Below are positions 1-8,037 of a stretch of 59,153 bases of DNA, piece by piece. The stretch's first letter is position 1. Each line of letters starts with the position of its first letter. Location: NCBI GenBank assembly GCA_019217005.1, contig JAHBNG010000094.1:1-59153 (forward strand), in the 5' to 3' direction. Source of the stretch: Chloroflexi bacterium TSY. Its GTDB lineage: Bacteria > Chloroflexota > Anaerolineae > Caldilineales > Caldilineaceae. Below the pieces are notes generated by a model. It did no database searches. It was not told the origin of the DNA and saw nothing but the letters and a program-made list of their open reading frames with translations. The position numbers and the translations under genes are program-made.

Positions 1-1190
1 TTCATAGGAATAGACTGGAGTGAAACAAAACATGATGTAATGATAACGGATGAAAACGGTCGTCGAATTAACTACATGACAATAGAACATAGTGTGGATG
101 GCTTTAAGCAACTAGAAAAGTGGCGAGAAACGATGGATATCGGCCATGAAAATGTCGAATCGGATTAGAGACAGCACATAATCTGATAATTGACTACTTA
201 TGGGATGCTGGGTATACAAATCTATATGTCCTCCCACCGAACGTGGTCAAAGCAAGTCGGGCGAGGTACAATCAGAGCGGTGCTCGCACTGATGAAAGTG
301 ATGCATATACGATAGCTGAACTGGTCAGAACAGATGTTCACCGATTCTATCCTTGGCATCCAGGGAGTGAATTACTCCAGCAAATGCGCATCGTGGTGAG
401 CATGACCGAGTTTTGGCGCAAAGAAACGGTTGCTGTCTCCAATCGCTTGCGTAGTTGTTTGCTCAGATACCATCCCGCTTTGCTCAATGTCTTTAGTTGG
501 CCATCGCCCATTGCAGCTCATCTGATTCTGGCTTATCCGTCGCCGCAAGCAGCAGAAAAAGCAACCTATGATGAATTTCAGGTCTTTCTCAAGCAACATA
601 AACATAATCAGCCCTCCAAATGGCTCACCTGTTTTGATGCCTTGACCACACAACATCCCGTTCAGCTCCGGGTGTTGCCCAAGCTTGTCAAGTTCAAGCC
701 CAGCAACTTGCCCGACTCTTGCTCCATACCCTCAACTCCAAGCAAGCAACACTCCAACAGTTGAACTCTCTTTTCTGCAACACGAGGATCACCCCATTTT
801 GCTTCTGCCGGGCGCAGGAGAGCTCTTGGCTCCCTCTTTGCTGGTCAAATTTGGCGAAGATCGCCGCCGCTTCCCCATTCCAGCATGGTCCAGACTTTAG
901 CTGGCACGGCTCCGTTACCAACCAAAGTGGCAAAGTCCACTTGGTCCACTTTCGCCGCTCTTGTGATAAAGAGTTTCGTTACTTTTCTCAGCAACTGGCT
1001 CGTTCTTCGCGCCAGCAATCTCGCTGGCTTCGGCTTACTTTACACAAGCTCGTCAAAGGGCCACTCGGTCAGTCGCTCATCGGGCTTTAGCCAACCGCTG
1101 GCTGGCCATTCTTTGGAAAATGTGGCAAGACCGAACCACCTATGACGAATCTTTCCACATTCGTCAACGAACTATCCGTCGTCGACCACA
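1..1190 (+). pseudogene. IS110-family transposase, decayed and cut by the window edge
   Basis: The reading starts at the window edge with the N-terminal IS110 motif FIGIDWSETKHDV, whose Asp belongs to the RuvC-like DEDD domain. It continues in a shifted frame through a stretch ending in RTDESDAYTIAEL, with its Asp pair, and then the C-terminal IS116/IS110/IS902 region LLPGAGELLAPSLL and VTNQSGKVHLVHFRR. At least three frame changes and an internal stop (about 168, 700, 890-1090) break it, so it cannot make an active transposase. The family is known to recombine DNA without terminal inverted repeats, and none are seen. The last recognisable coding is KMWQDRTTYDESF near 1160. Confidence 0.85.
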
Positions 1191-1612
1191 AAGTTTTTCT
1201 GCTTTCTTTTTTTTCAGCTACGGCAAAGTCGGTACAAAAATGACCATGGGTGAAATCCTAGAGCAGCCCTCTGTTTGCATGAAAAATTTGTACCCGACTT
1301 TTGCTACTGTTTTTTTCTTGATTGCCTTTGATTTCTCTCTTATGTCTACTTGCTACAGCTCAATACCCAAGTTTACATAAAGTCGGAATTGTTGATTTTT
1401 TCCGACTCTTTTCAACGCGCCTATTTGGTATCTCTCTTACTGACTAAGCGTGTCCGGGAAGTTCAACCCCCTCTATTCCGGAAGAATCATAATTACTCAT
1501 GAAGACAAGCGATGTAGCCTGGAATGGCTTGGGCTTTTCCCTATCGAATTGGGTATTTTATTTTCTGGAAAAGCCTGAGCCGAATTTTTTTGTGACGCTA
1601 TTCGGTCCCATT
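1191..1612. other. Intergenic stretch without a recognisable gene
   Basis: No open frame here resembles a protein family. The left part is probably the tail of the decayed IS110 element. No repeat shared with other parts of the window was seen. Confidence 0.5.
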
Positions 1613-2512
1613 CTATACTTTTCTCGCCAGAAAGATCAACCGCTCACTTCGACTATCGTACTCTTGACCATCAAAATCCCCCCATACAGCCTCAGTTTTG
1701 AAACCAGCCATTGATAACATAAGTTCTCCCTCACTACGCCAGAGAAAGCGCAATGTAAACGGGCAAGACGTTCGTCGCACTGCACCATCTGGCAATATCT
1801 CTTCATAGATAAAGAGCGTGTCTTGAAGCTGTTCAGCCAGATCAAGCGAGCGCACGCTCCACTTGAATACAGTCGCCTCCGTGGTGGGATCCCGCCATTG
1901 ATCTGCTAGTTCACAAACGCCCTCAATCTCGATCAGACGCGCAATATCTGGGTTAAACAGATCGATGAGCAGCAGTCCGCCTAAAGCCAAATGACGATGT
2001 ACATTGTGCAGAACGGCCAACTGATCTTCTTGGCTTTCACAATGCATCAACGTGTTGCTGACACAGTAAGCAAAACCGAATTGTTGCTTAAGCAATGAAA
2101 AAGAACGGATATCGTCCTCGATTATCTGAATTGGCGGAACCTTTTGTGCTTGTACAACGTCTTCTAATTTGGCGCGTGCAATTGAAAGTAGCGCCGGACT
2201 GATATCGATACCCGTCACCTGTATCCCATTCGCAGCCAATGGCACAAGCGCGCGGCCTGTTCCGCAGCCGAGTTCCAAAACAGGACCACGACTTTTTTGT
2301 GCCAGTTCCACCACCAGATCCAGATCGGCTTCGTAGTTTCGATAATCCTGATCGTAGAATCGTGCAAAACGATCAAAGATATCAACACGTCGTTGTGTAT
2401 CGCAGTCAGTTTGCGACATGCCATTGATGTCGCTTCGAGTCACATCGTCCTGAGAATCACTGCGATGATGAGTATGCTCAGGTTCCGTTAACAGAGTAGG
2501 AGGTTTGTTCAT
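1613..2512 (-). CDS. Class I SAM-dependent methyltransferase
   Basis: The protein of about 299 residues carries SAM motif I (VLELGCGTGRALVPLA) followed by the acidic GIDISPALL strand and a later post-I region (IIEDDIRSF). This is the Rossmann fold of the Methyltransf_25/11 type. The substrate cannot be read from sequence. I chose the ATG at 2512; the frame is open further upstream to 2656, but that part is low-complexity and overlaps the promoter and body of a candidate small RNA on the other strand. No good Shine-Dalgarno sequence is seen. It stands alone on the minus strand, divergent from the small RNA and greA. Confidence 0.75.
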   Translation of the reverse strand: MNKPPTLLTEPEHTHHRSDSQDDVTRSDINGMSQTDCDTQRRVDIFDRFARFYDQDYRNYEADLDLVVELAQKSRGPVLELGCGTGRALVPLAANGIQVTGIDISPALLSIARAKLEDVVQAQKVPPIQIIEDDIRSFSLLKQQFGFAYCVSNTLMHCESQEDQLAVLHNVHRHLALGGLLLIDLFNPDIARLIEIEGVCELADQWRDPTTEATVFKWSVRSLDLAEQLQDTLFIYEEILPDGAVRRTSCPFTLRFLWRSEGELMLSMAGFKTEAVWGDFDGQEYDSRSERLIFLARKV

Positions 2513-2557
2513 AATCAATAATAATACCCGTGAAATAAGGATTAGGGGAAATCCCAT

Positions 2558-2586
2558 TTGCATATTCGTGTAAGGTGTGTTATGAT
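2558..2586 (+). promoter_or_regulatory. Sigma-70-type promoter of the candidate small RNA
   Basis: TTGCAT (2558-2563) and TATGAT (2581-2586) are separated by exactly 17 bp. This predicts a start near 2593, just before a run of stable hairpins ending in an intrinsic terminator. Confidence 0.6.
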
Positions 2587-2593
2587 GATGGTC

Positions 2594-2706
2594 GATGAAG
2601 AAGTGCCGGCCTGTCAGACGGGTCGGCGTTTGTATTGATAAACCCTTGTTGGTCAATACAACATCACTCTAGGGTTTGTTCACCGCCATTTTGGCGGTCT
2701 TTTTTT
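2594..2706 (+). ncRNA. Candidate structured small RNA with an H-type pseudoknot
   Basis: A transcript of about 113 nt would run from the promoter at 2558-2586 to a terminator at 2706. Hairpin 1 pairs GCCGGCC (2605-2611) with GGTCGGC (2621-2627). Hairpin 2 pairs TGTATTGA (2631-2638) with TCAATACA (2653-2660), perfect over 8 bp. The loop of hairpin 2 contains AAACCCT (2640-2646), which is perfectly complementary to AGGGTTT (2671-2677), giving a 7-bp pseudoknot. The terminator hairpin follows. No long open frame is seen, and I do not recognise a known RNA class. It could be a trans-acting RNA or a metabolite-binding leader; the next plus-strand gene, greA, starts 256 bp beyond the terminator, so a cis role is less likely. 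Confidence 0.55.
2682..2706 (+). terminator. Intrinsic terminator of the small RNA
   Basis: ACCGCCA and TGGCGGT form a perfect 7-bp stem with a TTT loop, followed by C and seven T residues. Confidence 0.75.
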
Positions 2707-2812
2707 AGTACAGCGATCAATGCAGCGACCAGAAGTTCACCGCTGTGCAAGAGTGTTATCCGATTGACGCATTTGCCCAAAAATATACACAATGTATGCA
2801 TGTATTGGTCAC

Positions 2813-2882
2813 AAAGTAACCTGTTACTTTAAGAGTAAGCGAGCGGCGGCAAAACCGACCCCGCAAAAAAACCTGTTACTTT
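2813..2882 (+). promoter_or_regulatory. Palindrome and partial repeat upstream of greA
   Basis: AAAGTAAC-CT-GTTACTTT (2813-2830) is a perfect palindrome with 8-bp arms. Its right half, CCTGTTACTTT, recurs at 2872-2882. The spacing and position 80-150 bp before greA fit an operator, but no regulator is identified. Confidence 0.35.
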
Positions 2883-2961
2883 GTTAGAGAGCCAAGTATC
2901 CATCATTCGTATAGTTTCATTGGAGAAATGTTAGTCGCTGTTGTAATTGAGCGGAAGTGAA

Positions 2962-3441
2962 ATGATGAGCACAAAAGAACCCATTTACCTAACCGAAGAA
3001 GGTCTGCAAAAAGCGAAGGACGAACTGGAGTATTTGACTACGACGCGCCGTAAAGAGGTTGCGCAACTCATTGCCGAGGCCAAGGCAGAGGGTGATATCA
3101 GCGAGAATGCAGGCTATGATGAAGCAAAGACCCAACAAGGTTTTCTCGAAGGTCGTATTCGCGAGTTGGAGAACGTGATTAAACACGCACAACTCATCGA
3201 GGAAAATGGCACATCCAAAAATACGATTTCACTTGGTTCGACCGTCGTTGTTCAAGAGGTTGGAACTGACTTCGAAGAAGAGTACGAAATTGTGGGCAAA
3301 ATGGAAGCTGATCCCTCGAACGGACGGATCAGTAATGAGAGTCCAATCGGGACAGCCTTGCTCGGTAAGAAAAAAGGCCAAAAGATAGCTGTCGAGACAC
3401 CGGGTGGCGCAATCGACCTCAAGATTTTAAAGATTAGCTAG
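2962..3441 (+). CDS. greA: Transcription elongation factor GreA
   Basis: GreA binds the RNA polymerase secondary channel and stimulates cleavage of backtracked transcripts. The N-terminal coiled coil is clear (LTEEGLQKAKDELEYL, then EAKAEGDISENAGYDEAK), including the conserved acidic tip residues in GDISENAGYDEAK. The C-terminal FKBP-like domain contains SLGSTVVVQE and ISNESPIGTALLGKKKG. The length from the ATG at 2962 is 159 residues, the usual size for GreA. The start is preceded by GGAAG at 5 nt; a TTG at 2947 would add five residues but has no better ribosome site. It is a single gene. Confidence 0.95.
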   Translation: MMSTKEPIYLTEEGLQKAKDELEYLTTTRRKEVAQLIAEAKAEGDISENAGYDEAKTQQGFLEGRIRELENVIKHAQLIEENGTSKNTISLGSTVVVQEVGTDFEEEYEIVGKMEADPSNGRISNESPIGTALLGKKKGQKIAVETPGGAIDLKILKIS

Positions 3442-3755
3442 TTCAATCCTCCCGACTATTGGCTTTTTTACCACAAATGTGTACAGAGGAATGGCGATTA
3501 AATCACTGATTGATGTCATTCTCGAGTGAAACGAAGGCTTGTTTCCTTCGAAGGGTTAGGATTAGCTCTTCGAAAACTTAGGACAGGCTCTGAGATGATT
3601 CTTGGGCTCGACAAAGGGGCCAGAAGAACCCACGATGAGTGATAGCATTCCGAATCTATAGAGTAAGATTCTCGGAGGAGCCTCGTTTTCATCTATCCAC
3701 ATTTTGGAGATGAGCGTCGACTGTTTTCCCATTAAGTTAAGTAAACAGATTTTCT

Positions 3756-3791
3756 AACGGCAGGTTTGTCCTTGCGGATATACCTGCCGTT
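3756..3791. repeat. Hairpin with 10-bp arms downstream of greA
   Basis: AACGGCAGGT (3756-3765) and ACCTGCCGTT (3782-3791) are perfect inverted repeats. There is no T-run, so this is not a typical intrinsic terminator. The rest of the 476-bp greA-lysS gap shows only the repeat at 3818-3899. Confidence 0.5.
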
Positions 3792-3817
3792 GATGGCGCG
3801 TAATCTATACCCGAATT

Positions 3818-3899
3818 GCTTATCGGAAAAGTTATCTAACAATGCATTCTCGCTCGAGAAGTTGGTTGGACTCGCAACCTCTTTTCAGATAGGTTCTAA
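3818..3899 (+). repeat. Miniature inverted-repeat element, family A, copy 1
   Basis: Ends read GCTTATC(C)GGAAAAG on the left and CTTTTC(G/A)GATAGGTTCTAA on the right, with a conserved core containing ATGCATTCTC and CTCGAGA. Two further copies lie at 24077-24162 and, inverted, at 52889-52974. This copy ends 18 bp before the lysS start, so it supplies the lysS 5' leader. Confidence 0.75.
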
Positions 3900-3917
3900 A
3901 TCAACAATTTTATCCTC

Positions 3918-5465
3918 ATGAATGAACAATCCCATCCTCTCTTTGATCCCAAAAATCTATCCGATCAAGAAAATGCTCGTTTGGACAATCTTCACAAACT
4001 TACCGAAGCCAATATCGAACCATTTCCGGCACGCGTCAAGCGAACGCACACAATTGCCGCTGCTCGCAAACAGTTTGAAAGTGAACAGACAGATGAGCAT
4101 GATGATTCCGAGCAGGAACCTGCACTTGTCACCGTCACCGGGCGTATCAAAGCGCGACGCGTCATGGGAAAAATGAGCTTTGCAGACCTGGAAGATGGCA
4201 CTGGTCAGATTCAGGTTGTCGCTCGACGTGATGACTTGCCAGATGGCTGGTACAACAATGTTTGGAAAAAACTGATCGACCTGGGTGATATTATTGGTGT
4301 CACGGGGCCACTGATCACAACACGCACGGGTGAACTCAGCGTAGAGGCACGAGAGATTCAATTTTTGAGCAAAGCGCTCAAACCGATGCCCGACAAGTGG
4401 CACGGGGTACGCGATCCCGAGACACGCTATCGCAGGCGTCATCTGGATCTGATTGGCAATCCCGACGTACGAACAATCTTTCGGACGCGAGCCATAATTG
4501 TGCGTGCCTTACGCGAATATTTGGATGGTGAAGATTTTCTAGAAGTTGAAACGCCGATTCTGCAACCAATCTATGGTGGTGCTGCGGCGCGTCCGTTTGT
4601 CACGCACCATAATCAGCTTCATCAGGATCTCTATCTGCGCATCAGTTTTGAACTGTATCTCAAACGCTTGATCGTGGGCGGTTTTGATCGGGTCTATGAG
4701 ATTGGACGTGATTTTCGCAACGAAGGGGTAAGCTTCAAACATAATCCTGAATTTACTCAGCTTGAATTCTACGAAGCTTACGCCGATTATCATGATGTTA
4801 TGCGACGGACAGAGGAGATGATCGCCTACGTTGCCCGGCAAGTGACCGGTAGCTTGACTATCGAATGGCAAGGCAACCAAATCAACTTGACGCCACCCTG
4901 GAAGAGAATCTCGCTGCGAGAAGCGATCTTGGATGCAAGCGATATCGATTATGAAGAGTTCCCAGACGCAGAATCTCTCGCAAACGAGATGAGACGTAAC
5001 GGAATCGAATCGGCACCAGGCATGAATTGGGGCAAGCTTGTTGACAGCTTGATGAGCAGGTTCGTTGAGCCTCATCTCATTCAGCCCACATTTTTGATCG
5101 ACTATCCACGCGATGTTAGTCCACTGGCCAAGGGTGATCCAGATAATCCGCGCCAAGTTGAACGCTTTGAGGGCTTTCTTGGCGGAATGGAACTATGTAA
5201 TGCGTTTAGCGAACTAAACGATCCGATTGACCAACTCCAGCGTTTTATAGACGAAAGCTACCGTGGTGATGATGGTGATGATGAAGCACACCCAGTCGAT
5301 GAAGATTATGTCGAAACGCTCTGCTACGGAATGCCTCCAACGGGTGGTTTTGGTATGGGGATTGATCGCCTAACCATGCTATTTACCAACAACGATACGA
5401 TTCGCGAAGTGATTCTCTTCCCACATCTGCGACAGACGCAGAGCGAAGAATCAAGCGGGGAGTAG
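3918..5465 (+). CDS. lysS: Lysyl-tRNA synthetase, class II
   Basis: This enzyme charges tRNA-Lys with lysine in the cytosol. The 515-residue protein has the N-terminal OB-fold anticodon-binding domain (VTVTGRIKARRVMGKMSFADL) at about residues 70-180. The class II catalytic domain follows: motif 1 around FLEVETPILQPIYGGAAARP, motif 2 VYEIGRDFRNEG, and motif 3 GGFGMGIDRLTMLF near the C-terminus. Length matches the family. No Shine-Dalgarno sequence precedes the ATG at 3918; a family A mobile repeat ends 18 bp upstream. Stops with TAG at 5463-5465. Confidence 0.95.
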   Translation: MNEQSHPLFDPKNLSDQENARLDNLHKLTEANIEPFPARVKRTHTIAAARKQFESEQTDEHDDSEQEPALVTVTGRIKARRVMGKMSFADLEDGTGQIQVVARRDDLPDGWYNNVWKKLIDLGDIIGVTGPLITTRTGELSVEAREIQFLSKALKPMPDKWHGVRDPETRYRRRHLDLIGNPDVRTIFRTRAIIVRALREYLDGEDFLEVETPILQPIYGGAAARPFVTHHNQLHQDLYLRISFELYLKRLIVGGFDRVYEIGRDFRNEGVSFKHNPEFTQLEFYEAYADYHDVMRRTEEMIAYVARQVTGSLTIEWQGNQINLTPPWKRISLREAILDASDIDYEEFPDAESLANEMRRNGIESAPGMNWGKLVDSLMSRFVEPHLIQPTFLIDYPRDVSPLAKGDPDNPRQVERFEGFLGGMELCNAFSELNDPIDQLQRFIDESYRGDDGDDEAHPVDEDYVETLCYGMPPTGGFGMGIDRLTMLFTNNDTIREVILFPHLRQTQSEESSGE

Positions 5466-5495
5466 TATAGCAGCAATCAAAATCGTGAATGAATA

Positions 5496-5617
5496 TTAGA
5501 CATTATAAGGATTGAAAAGTAGGACACAGATTTTCAGGATGAACACGGATTCTCTCAGAGTAAATCCGTGAAATCTGTGTTCATCTGTGTCCCATATTCT
5601 GAATCCTTATAATCTCT
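5496..5617 (+). repeat. Miniature inverted-repeat element, family E, copy 1
   Basis: TTAGACATTATAAGGATT at the left end is mirrored by GAATCCTTATAAT at the right. The interior holds a second inverted repeat around ACACAGATTT and AAATCTGTGT. A shorter copy with the same ends lies at 45571-45650. Confidence 0.65.
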
Positions 5618-5811
5618 ATTGTAGAGCCCGACTCTGACGGAACAGGCATCAAGAACGAGATCTTTTCCAAACGACGATCCAGAATTCTTGACGCCTGTCA
5701 CTTCTCTGAAGTGACCTACGATTGACGTTACGGCAGCTCCAGAGTGAAGGGGGTGGGGATCCTTTTGACGGCTGGCTGATTTTGGCAAAGTTTTGACAAG
5801 TCAAATACGCA

Positions 5812-6483
5812 TTACCCCTTGCGTCTTCGACGCATCTCCGCAAGACTAAACTCCGGGGAACGATAAAACGCCATGACGTCGGCCTCATCTTTGCGCACTT
5901 CACCAGCCAGCCGCAGAATCTCCTCGGCGCTCTCATTCGGGACGCGCACACAACCATCGGCATCGGCCACGATCAGATCGCCCGGGCGAATGCGTAGCTG
6001 CCCAATGGTAACGGGCGTGTTAAAGCGCGTCATGTTAAAAACCCCATGACCAGGTACAGCGCCCCATCCAAAGACAGGGATGCCTACCTCTCGAATACCA
6101 GCTAGATCGCGAGCGGTACCACCCACGATCACACCAACAACGCCCAACCGCTTGTGAACAGTCGCCATCCCATCACCAAAACAAGCACCTCGTCCAGGGT
6201 CGGAATCGACATCCTTGAGAACCGTTATCAGTGGCCCCGCGGACTGATCCAGATACTCATAGTAGTCCATCCAATCAACTGCATCAGAATCGGCATCATT
6301 TGTCGTCACTTCACCTGTCACCGCATAACCCACAACGCGCCCTAATTCGGGTAAGAGGCAGCGAATCTCATGGCTCGTATACTCCAGGTTGGGTAAGCCG
6401 CCATGCCGCACCATTGCGTTAAAGATCGTAGCTGTGTCGAACTCTTTCAGATCATTCAGTATTTGCTGGCTCACACGTTGCAT
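5812..6483 (-). CDS. RraA-family protein (HMG/CHA aldolase-like)
   Basis: The 223-residue protein has the RraA/aldolase signature: GDGMATVHKRLGVVGVIVGG followed by TARDLAGI, with the arginine-aspartate pair that holds substrate or metal in the family, and GDLIVADADGCVRVP near the C-terminus. Family members are either class II aldolases splitting 4-hydroxy-4-methyl-2-oxoglutarate or oxaloacetate, or RNase E regulators; without an E-type RNase here I favour the aldolase or an unassigned lyase role. The insertion TTNDADSDAVDWMDYYEYLD is typical of the non-E. coli branch. It is a single gene; a family C repeat starts 28 bp upstream of its ATG. Confidence 0.8.
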   Translation of the reverse strand: MQRVSQQILNDLKEFDTATIFNAMVRHGGLPNLEYTSHEIRCLLPELGRVVGYAVTGEVTTNDADSDAVDWMDYYEYLDQSAGPLITVLKDVDSDPGRGACFGDGMATVHKRLGVVGVIVGGTARDLAGIREVGIPVFGWGAVPGHGVFNMTRFNTPVTIGQLRIRPGDLIVADADGCVRVPNESAEEILRLAGEVRKDEADVMAFYRSPEFSLAEMRRRRKG

Positions 6484-6511
6484 TTGATATGCGTTCCTTT
6501 CCTAATTTGTT

Positions 6512-6589
6512 GAGTGTGTACCACAAAGTGTGTAAATGAACACTGCTCAGTCAGAGAACCGTTGCACTCACACATTTTGGGACACACTC
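6512..6589 (-). repeat. Miniature inverted-repeat element, family C, copy 1
   Basis: The 78-bp element has ends GAGTGTGTACCACAAAGTG and CACATTTTGGGACACACTC. A second 78-bp copy at 53858-53935 has the same core (GCTCAGTCAGAGAA). Both lie 25-28 bp upstream of the start of a minus-strand gene. A related imperfect inverted repeat (CCCAAATGTGTGCA ... CACACATTTGCGG) lies at about 6637-6697. Confidence 0.75.
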
Positions 6590-6741
6590 CCAATTTGGTT
6601 GTTCGTTGCACGTCGGATATGGATATTCTCTCGTCTCCCAAATGTGTGCAAAGGCCCGCTTCCTTCTCTAAAAATCGTTCGCGGCACACATTTGCGGCAG
6701 ATGAGCCTAAAGTGAAGTCAGTTTGAAGACGCTCGTTCTGA

Positions 6742-6807
6742 ATCTTCCCGGAAGGGGTCACAGATCGGCCCGTCTACCCTGCAATAGCTGACCCCTTCCG
6801 GGAAGAT
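6742..6807. repeat. Perfect 19-bp inverted repeat
   Basis: ATCTTCCCGGAAGGGGTCA (6742-6760) is exactly mirrored at 6789-6807, with a 28-bp loop. It lies in the 540-bp gap between the RraA-like gene and the Uma2 gene. It is a single copy in the window and may be a mobile repeat or a bidirectional terminator without a T-run. Confidence 0.6.
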
Positions 6808-7023
6808 GGGTCGGCGAAAACTATCGTTCTCTATCGGATTTCACTGTAGATTCTATTGTCGAGGAAATTATAGCCAGAAAAAATATGGTCGTCAATAAGC
6901 CAAATCAACTCATTTGGCGGTCATGATTCACACCATAGCGCTACCTAGATCTGCTTATTTTGAATGTGTTATAATATGATACTGCGGTTGCAATGAAAAA
7001 CAGATGATAAAAAGGAGACCGAT

Positions 7024-7707
7024 ATGTCTCTCATGCAAAAGACCCTTCGCGAAACCGTAGGCCACTACGAAGTACGTATTCCGATGAGCTATGAGGAGTT
7101 CCTCTTAGAACTTGATGAAAGCGTTCACGCCGAATGGGTCCAGGGGGAAGCGGTACTATTCATGCCACCCGGAACAAACCATCAAAGTACAGTCGAGTTT
7201 ATCGCTCGATTGTTAGGAAATTTTATAGAATATCTAAAGTTAGGTAAGCTTCTCTCAGCCCCTTATGAGATGAAAGTAACCCCCGAAAGTAATGCCCGTG
7301 AACCCGATATTCTCTTTGTGGTAACGGAACACCTAGATCGAATTGAGGAGCAGCGTCTTGCTGGCCCGGCGGATCTAGTCATAGAAGTTGTTTCACCAGA
7401 AAGCGTACGACGCGATCATGAAGATAAGTTCGAAGAATATGAAGCCGCAGGTATACGCGAATATTGGATTATCGATCCGCGCTCCGGCCATCAGCACGCC
7501 GAGTTCTGGGTGTTAGATGAGGACGGGGTTTATCAGTCGGTGCCTGTTCAAGATGGAATCTATCACTCGACTGTATTGGCAGGCTTCTGGTTGCGGGTTG
7601 ATTGGATATGGAACAGGAAGAGTGCTTTATCGGCTTTTGCAGAAATCGCGGGACTTCCCCAAAGCGTTGCGGAGCTACTTCAAGGGAATCAACATTCGAC
7701 TTCATGA
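7024..7707 (+). CDS. Uma2-family (DUF820) restriction-endonuclease-fold protein
   Basis: The 227-residue protein shows the family core: MSYEEFLLE at the N-terminus, REPDILFV, then DLVIEVVSPES and the FEEYEAAGIREYWIIDP stretch, which supplies the PD-(D/E)xK-like acidic residues and lysine or arginine. Uma2 proteins are abundant in Cyanobacteria and Chloroflexota, often in many paralogues; their biological role is unsettled. The start at 7024 has AAAAAGGAG upstream, and TATAAT lies at about 6970. It stands alone between mobile repeats. Confidence 0.85.
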   Translation: MSLMQKTLRETVGHYEVRIPMSYEEFLLELDESVHAEWVQGEAVLFMPPGTNHQSTVEFIARLLGNFIEYLKLGKLLSAPYEMKVTPESNAREPDILFVVTEHLDRIEEQRLAGPADLVIEVVSPESVRRDHEDKFEEYEAAGIREYWIIDPRSGHQHAEFWVLDEDGVYQSVPVQDGIYHSTVLAGFWLRVDWIWNRKSALSAFAEIAGLPQSVAELLQGNQHSTS

Positions 7708-7710
7708 GTC

Positions 7711-7796
7711 TTATAGAGACGCCACTTAAACTTCGGATAGTAGAATCGTTTTCTGTCGAGGGACAATTGTCCGAAGTTTAAATGATGTGGCTATTA
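7711..7796 (+). repeat. Miniature inverted-repeat element, family D, copy 1
   Basis: The left end reads TAGAGACGCCACTTAAACTTC and the right end GAAGTTTAAATGATGTGGCT. Other copies are at 31878-31957, a shortened hairpin form at 54145-54193, and a degenerate one at about 20509-20573. Confidence 0.7.
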
Positions 7797-7812
7797 GAAC
7801 ACACAATGAACC

Positions 7813-8037
7813 AGTCTCAGTAGATCCAAATTTGGCGATTTTGGCGATTTTCAGTCGAGATTGCAGGGATTTTGGAGTCATTTATTCAGATTTCGGTTAC
7901 AGAAAACAACCTATTTCATATCTGAAAATCGCCCAAATCTAACGCAAAAACTAGATATCGACCGGCAAATTTGTATTTATGTCAACTGTTTAGCCAGAAT
8001 TCTCTCTCAAAACCTGAAATTTGGATCTACTGAGTCT
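7813..8037 (+). repeat. Miniature inverted-repeat element, family B, copy 1
   Basis: A 225-bp element begins AGTCTCAGTAGATCCAAATTT and ends with the near-perfect inverse, AAATTTGGATCTACTGAGTCT. A 225-bp copy lies at 34420-34644, and the first 60 bp of another at 59094-59153. It contains no transposase. Copy 1 covers the first 59 codons of the downstream open frame. Confidence 0.85.

Noticed and set aside
1120..1380. Possible small membrane protein after the IS110 remnant
   Set aside because: Phe-rich, low-complexity frame that overlaps transposase remains and has no ribosome site.
7024..7707. Uma2 protein as part of a restriction-modification or defence island
   Set aside because: No methylase specific for DNA, toxin, or other defence gene is adjacent; the nearby methyltransferases look like small-molecule enzymes.
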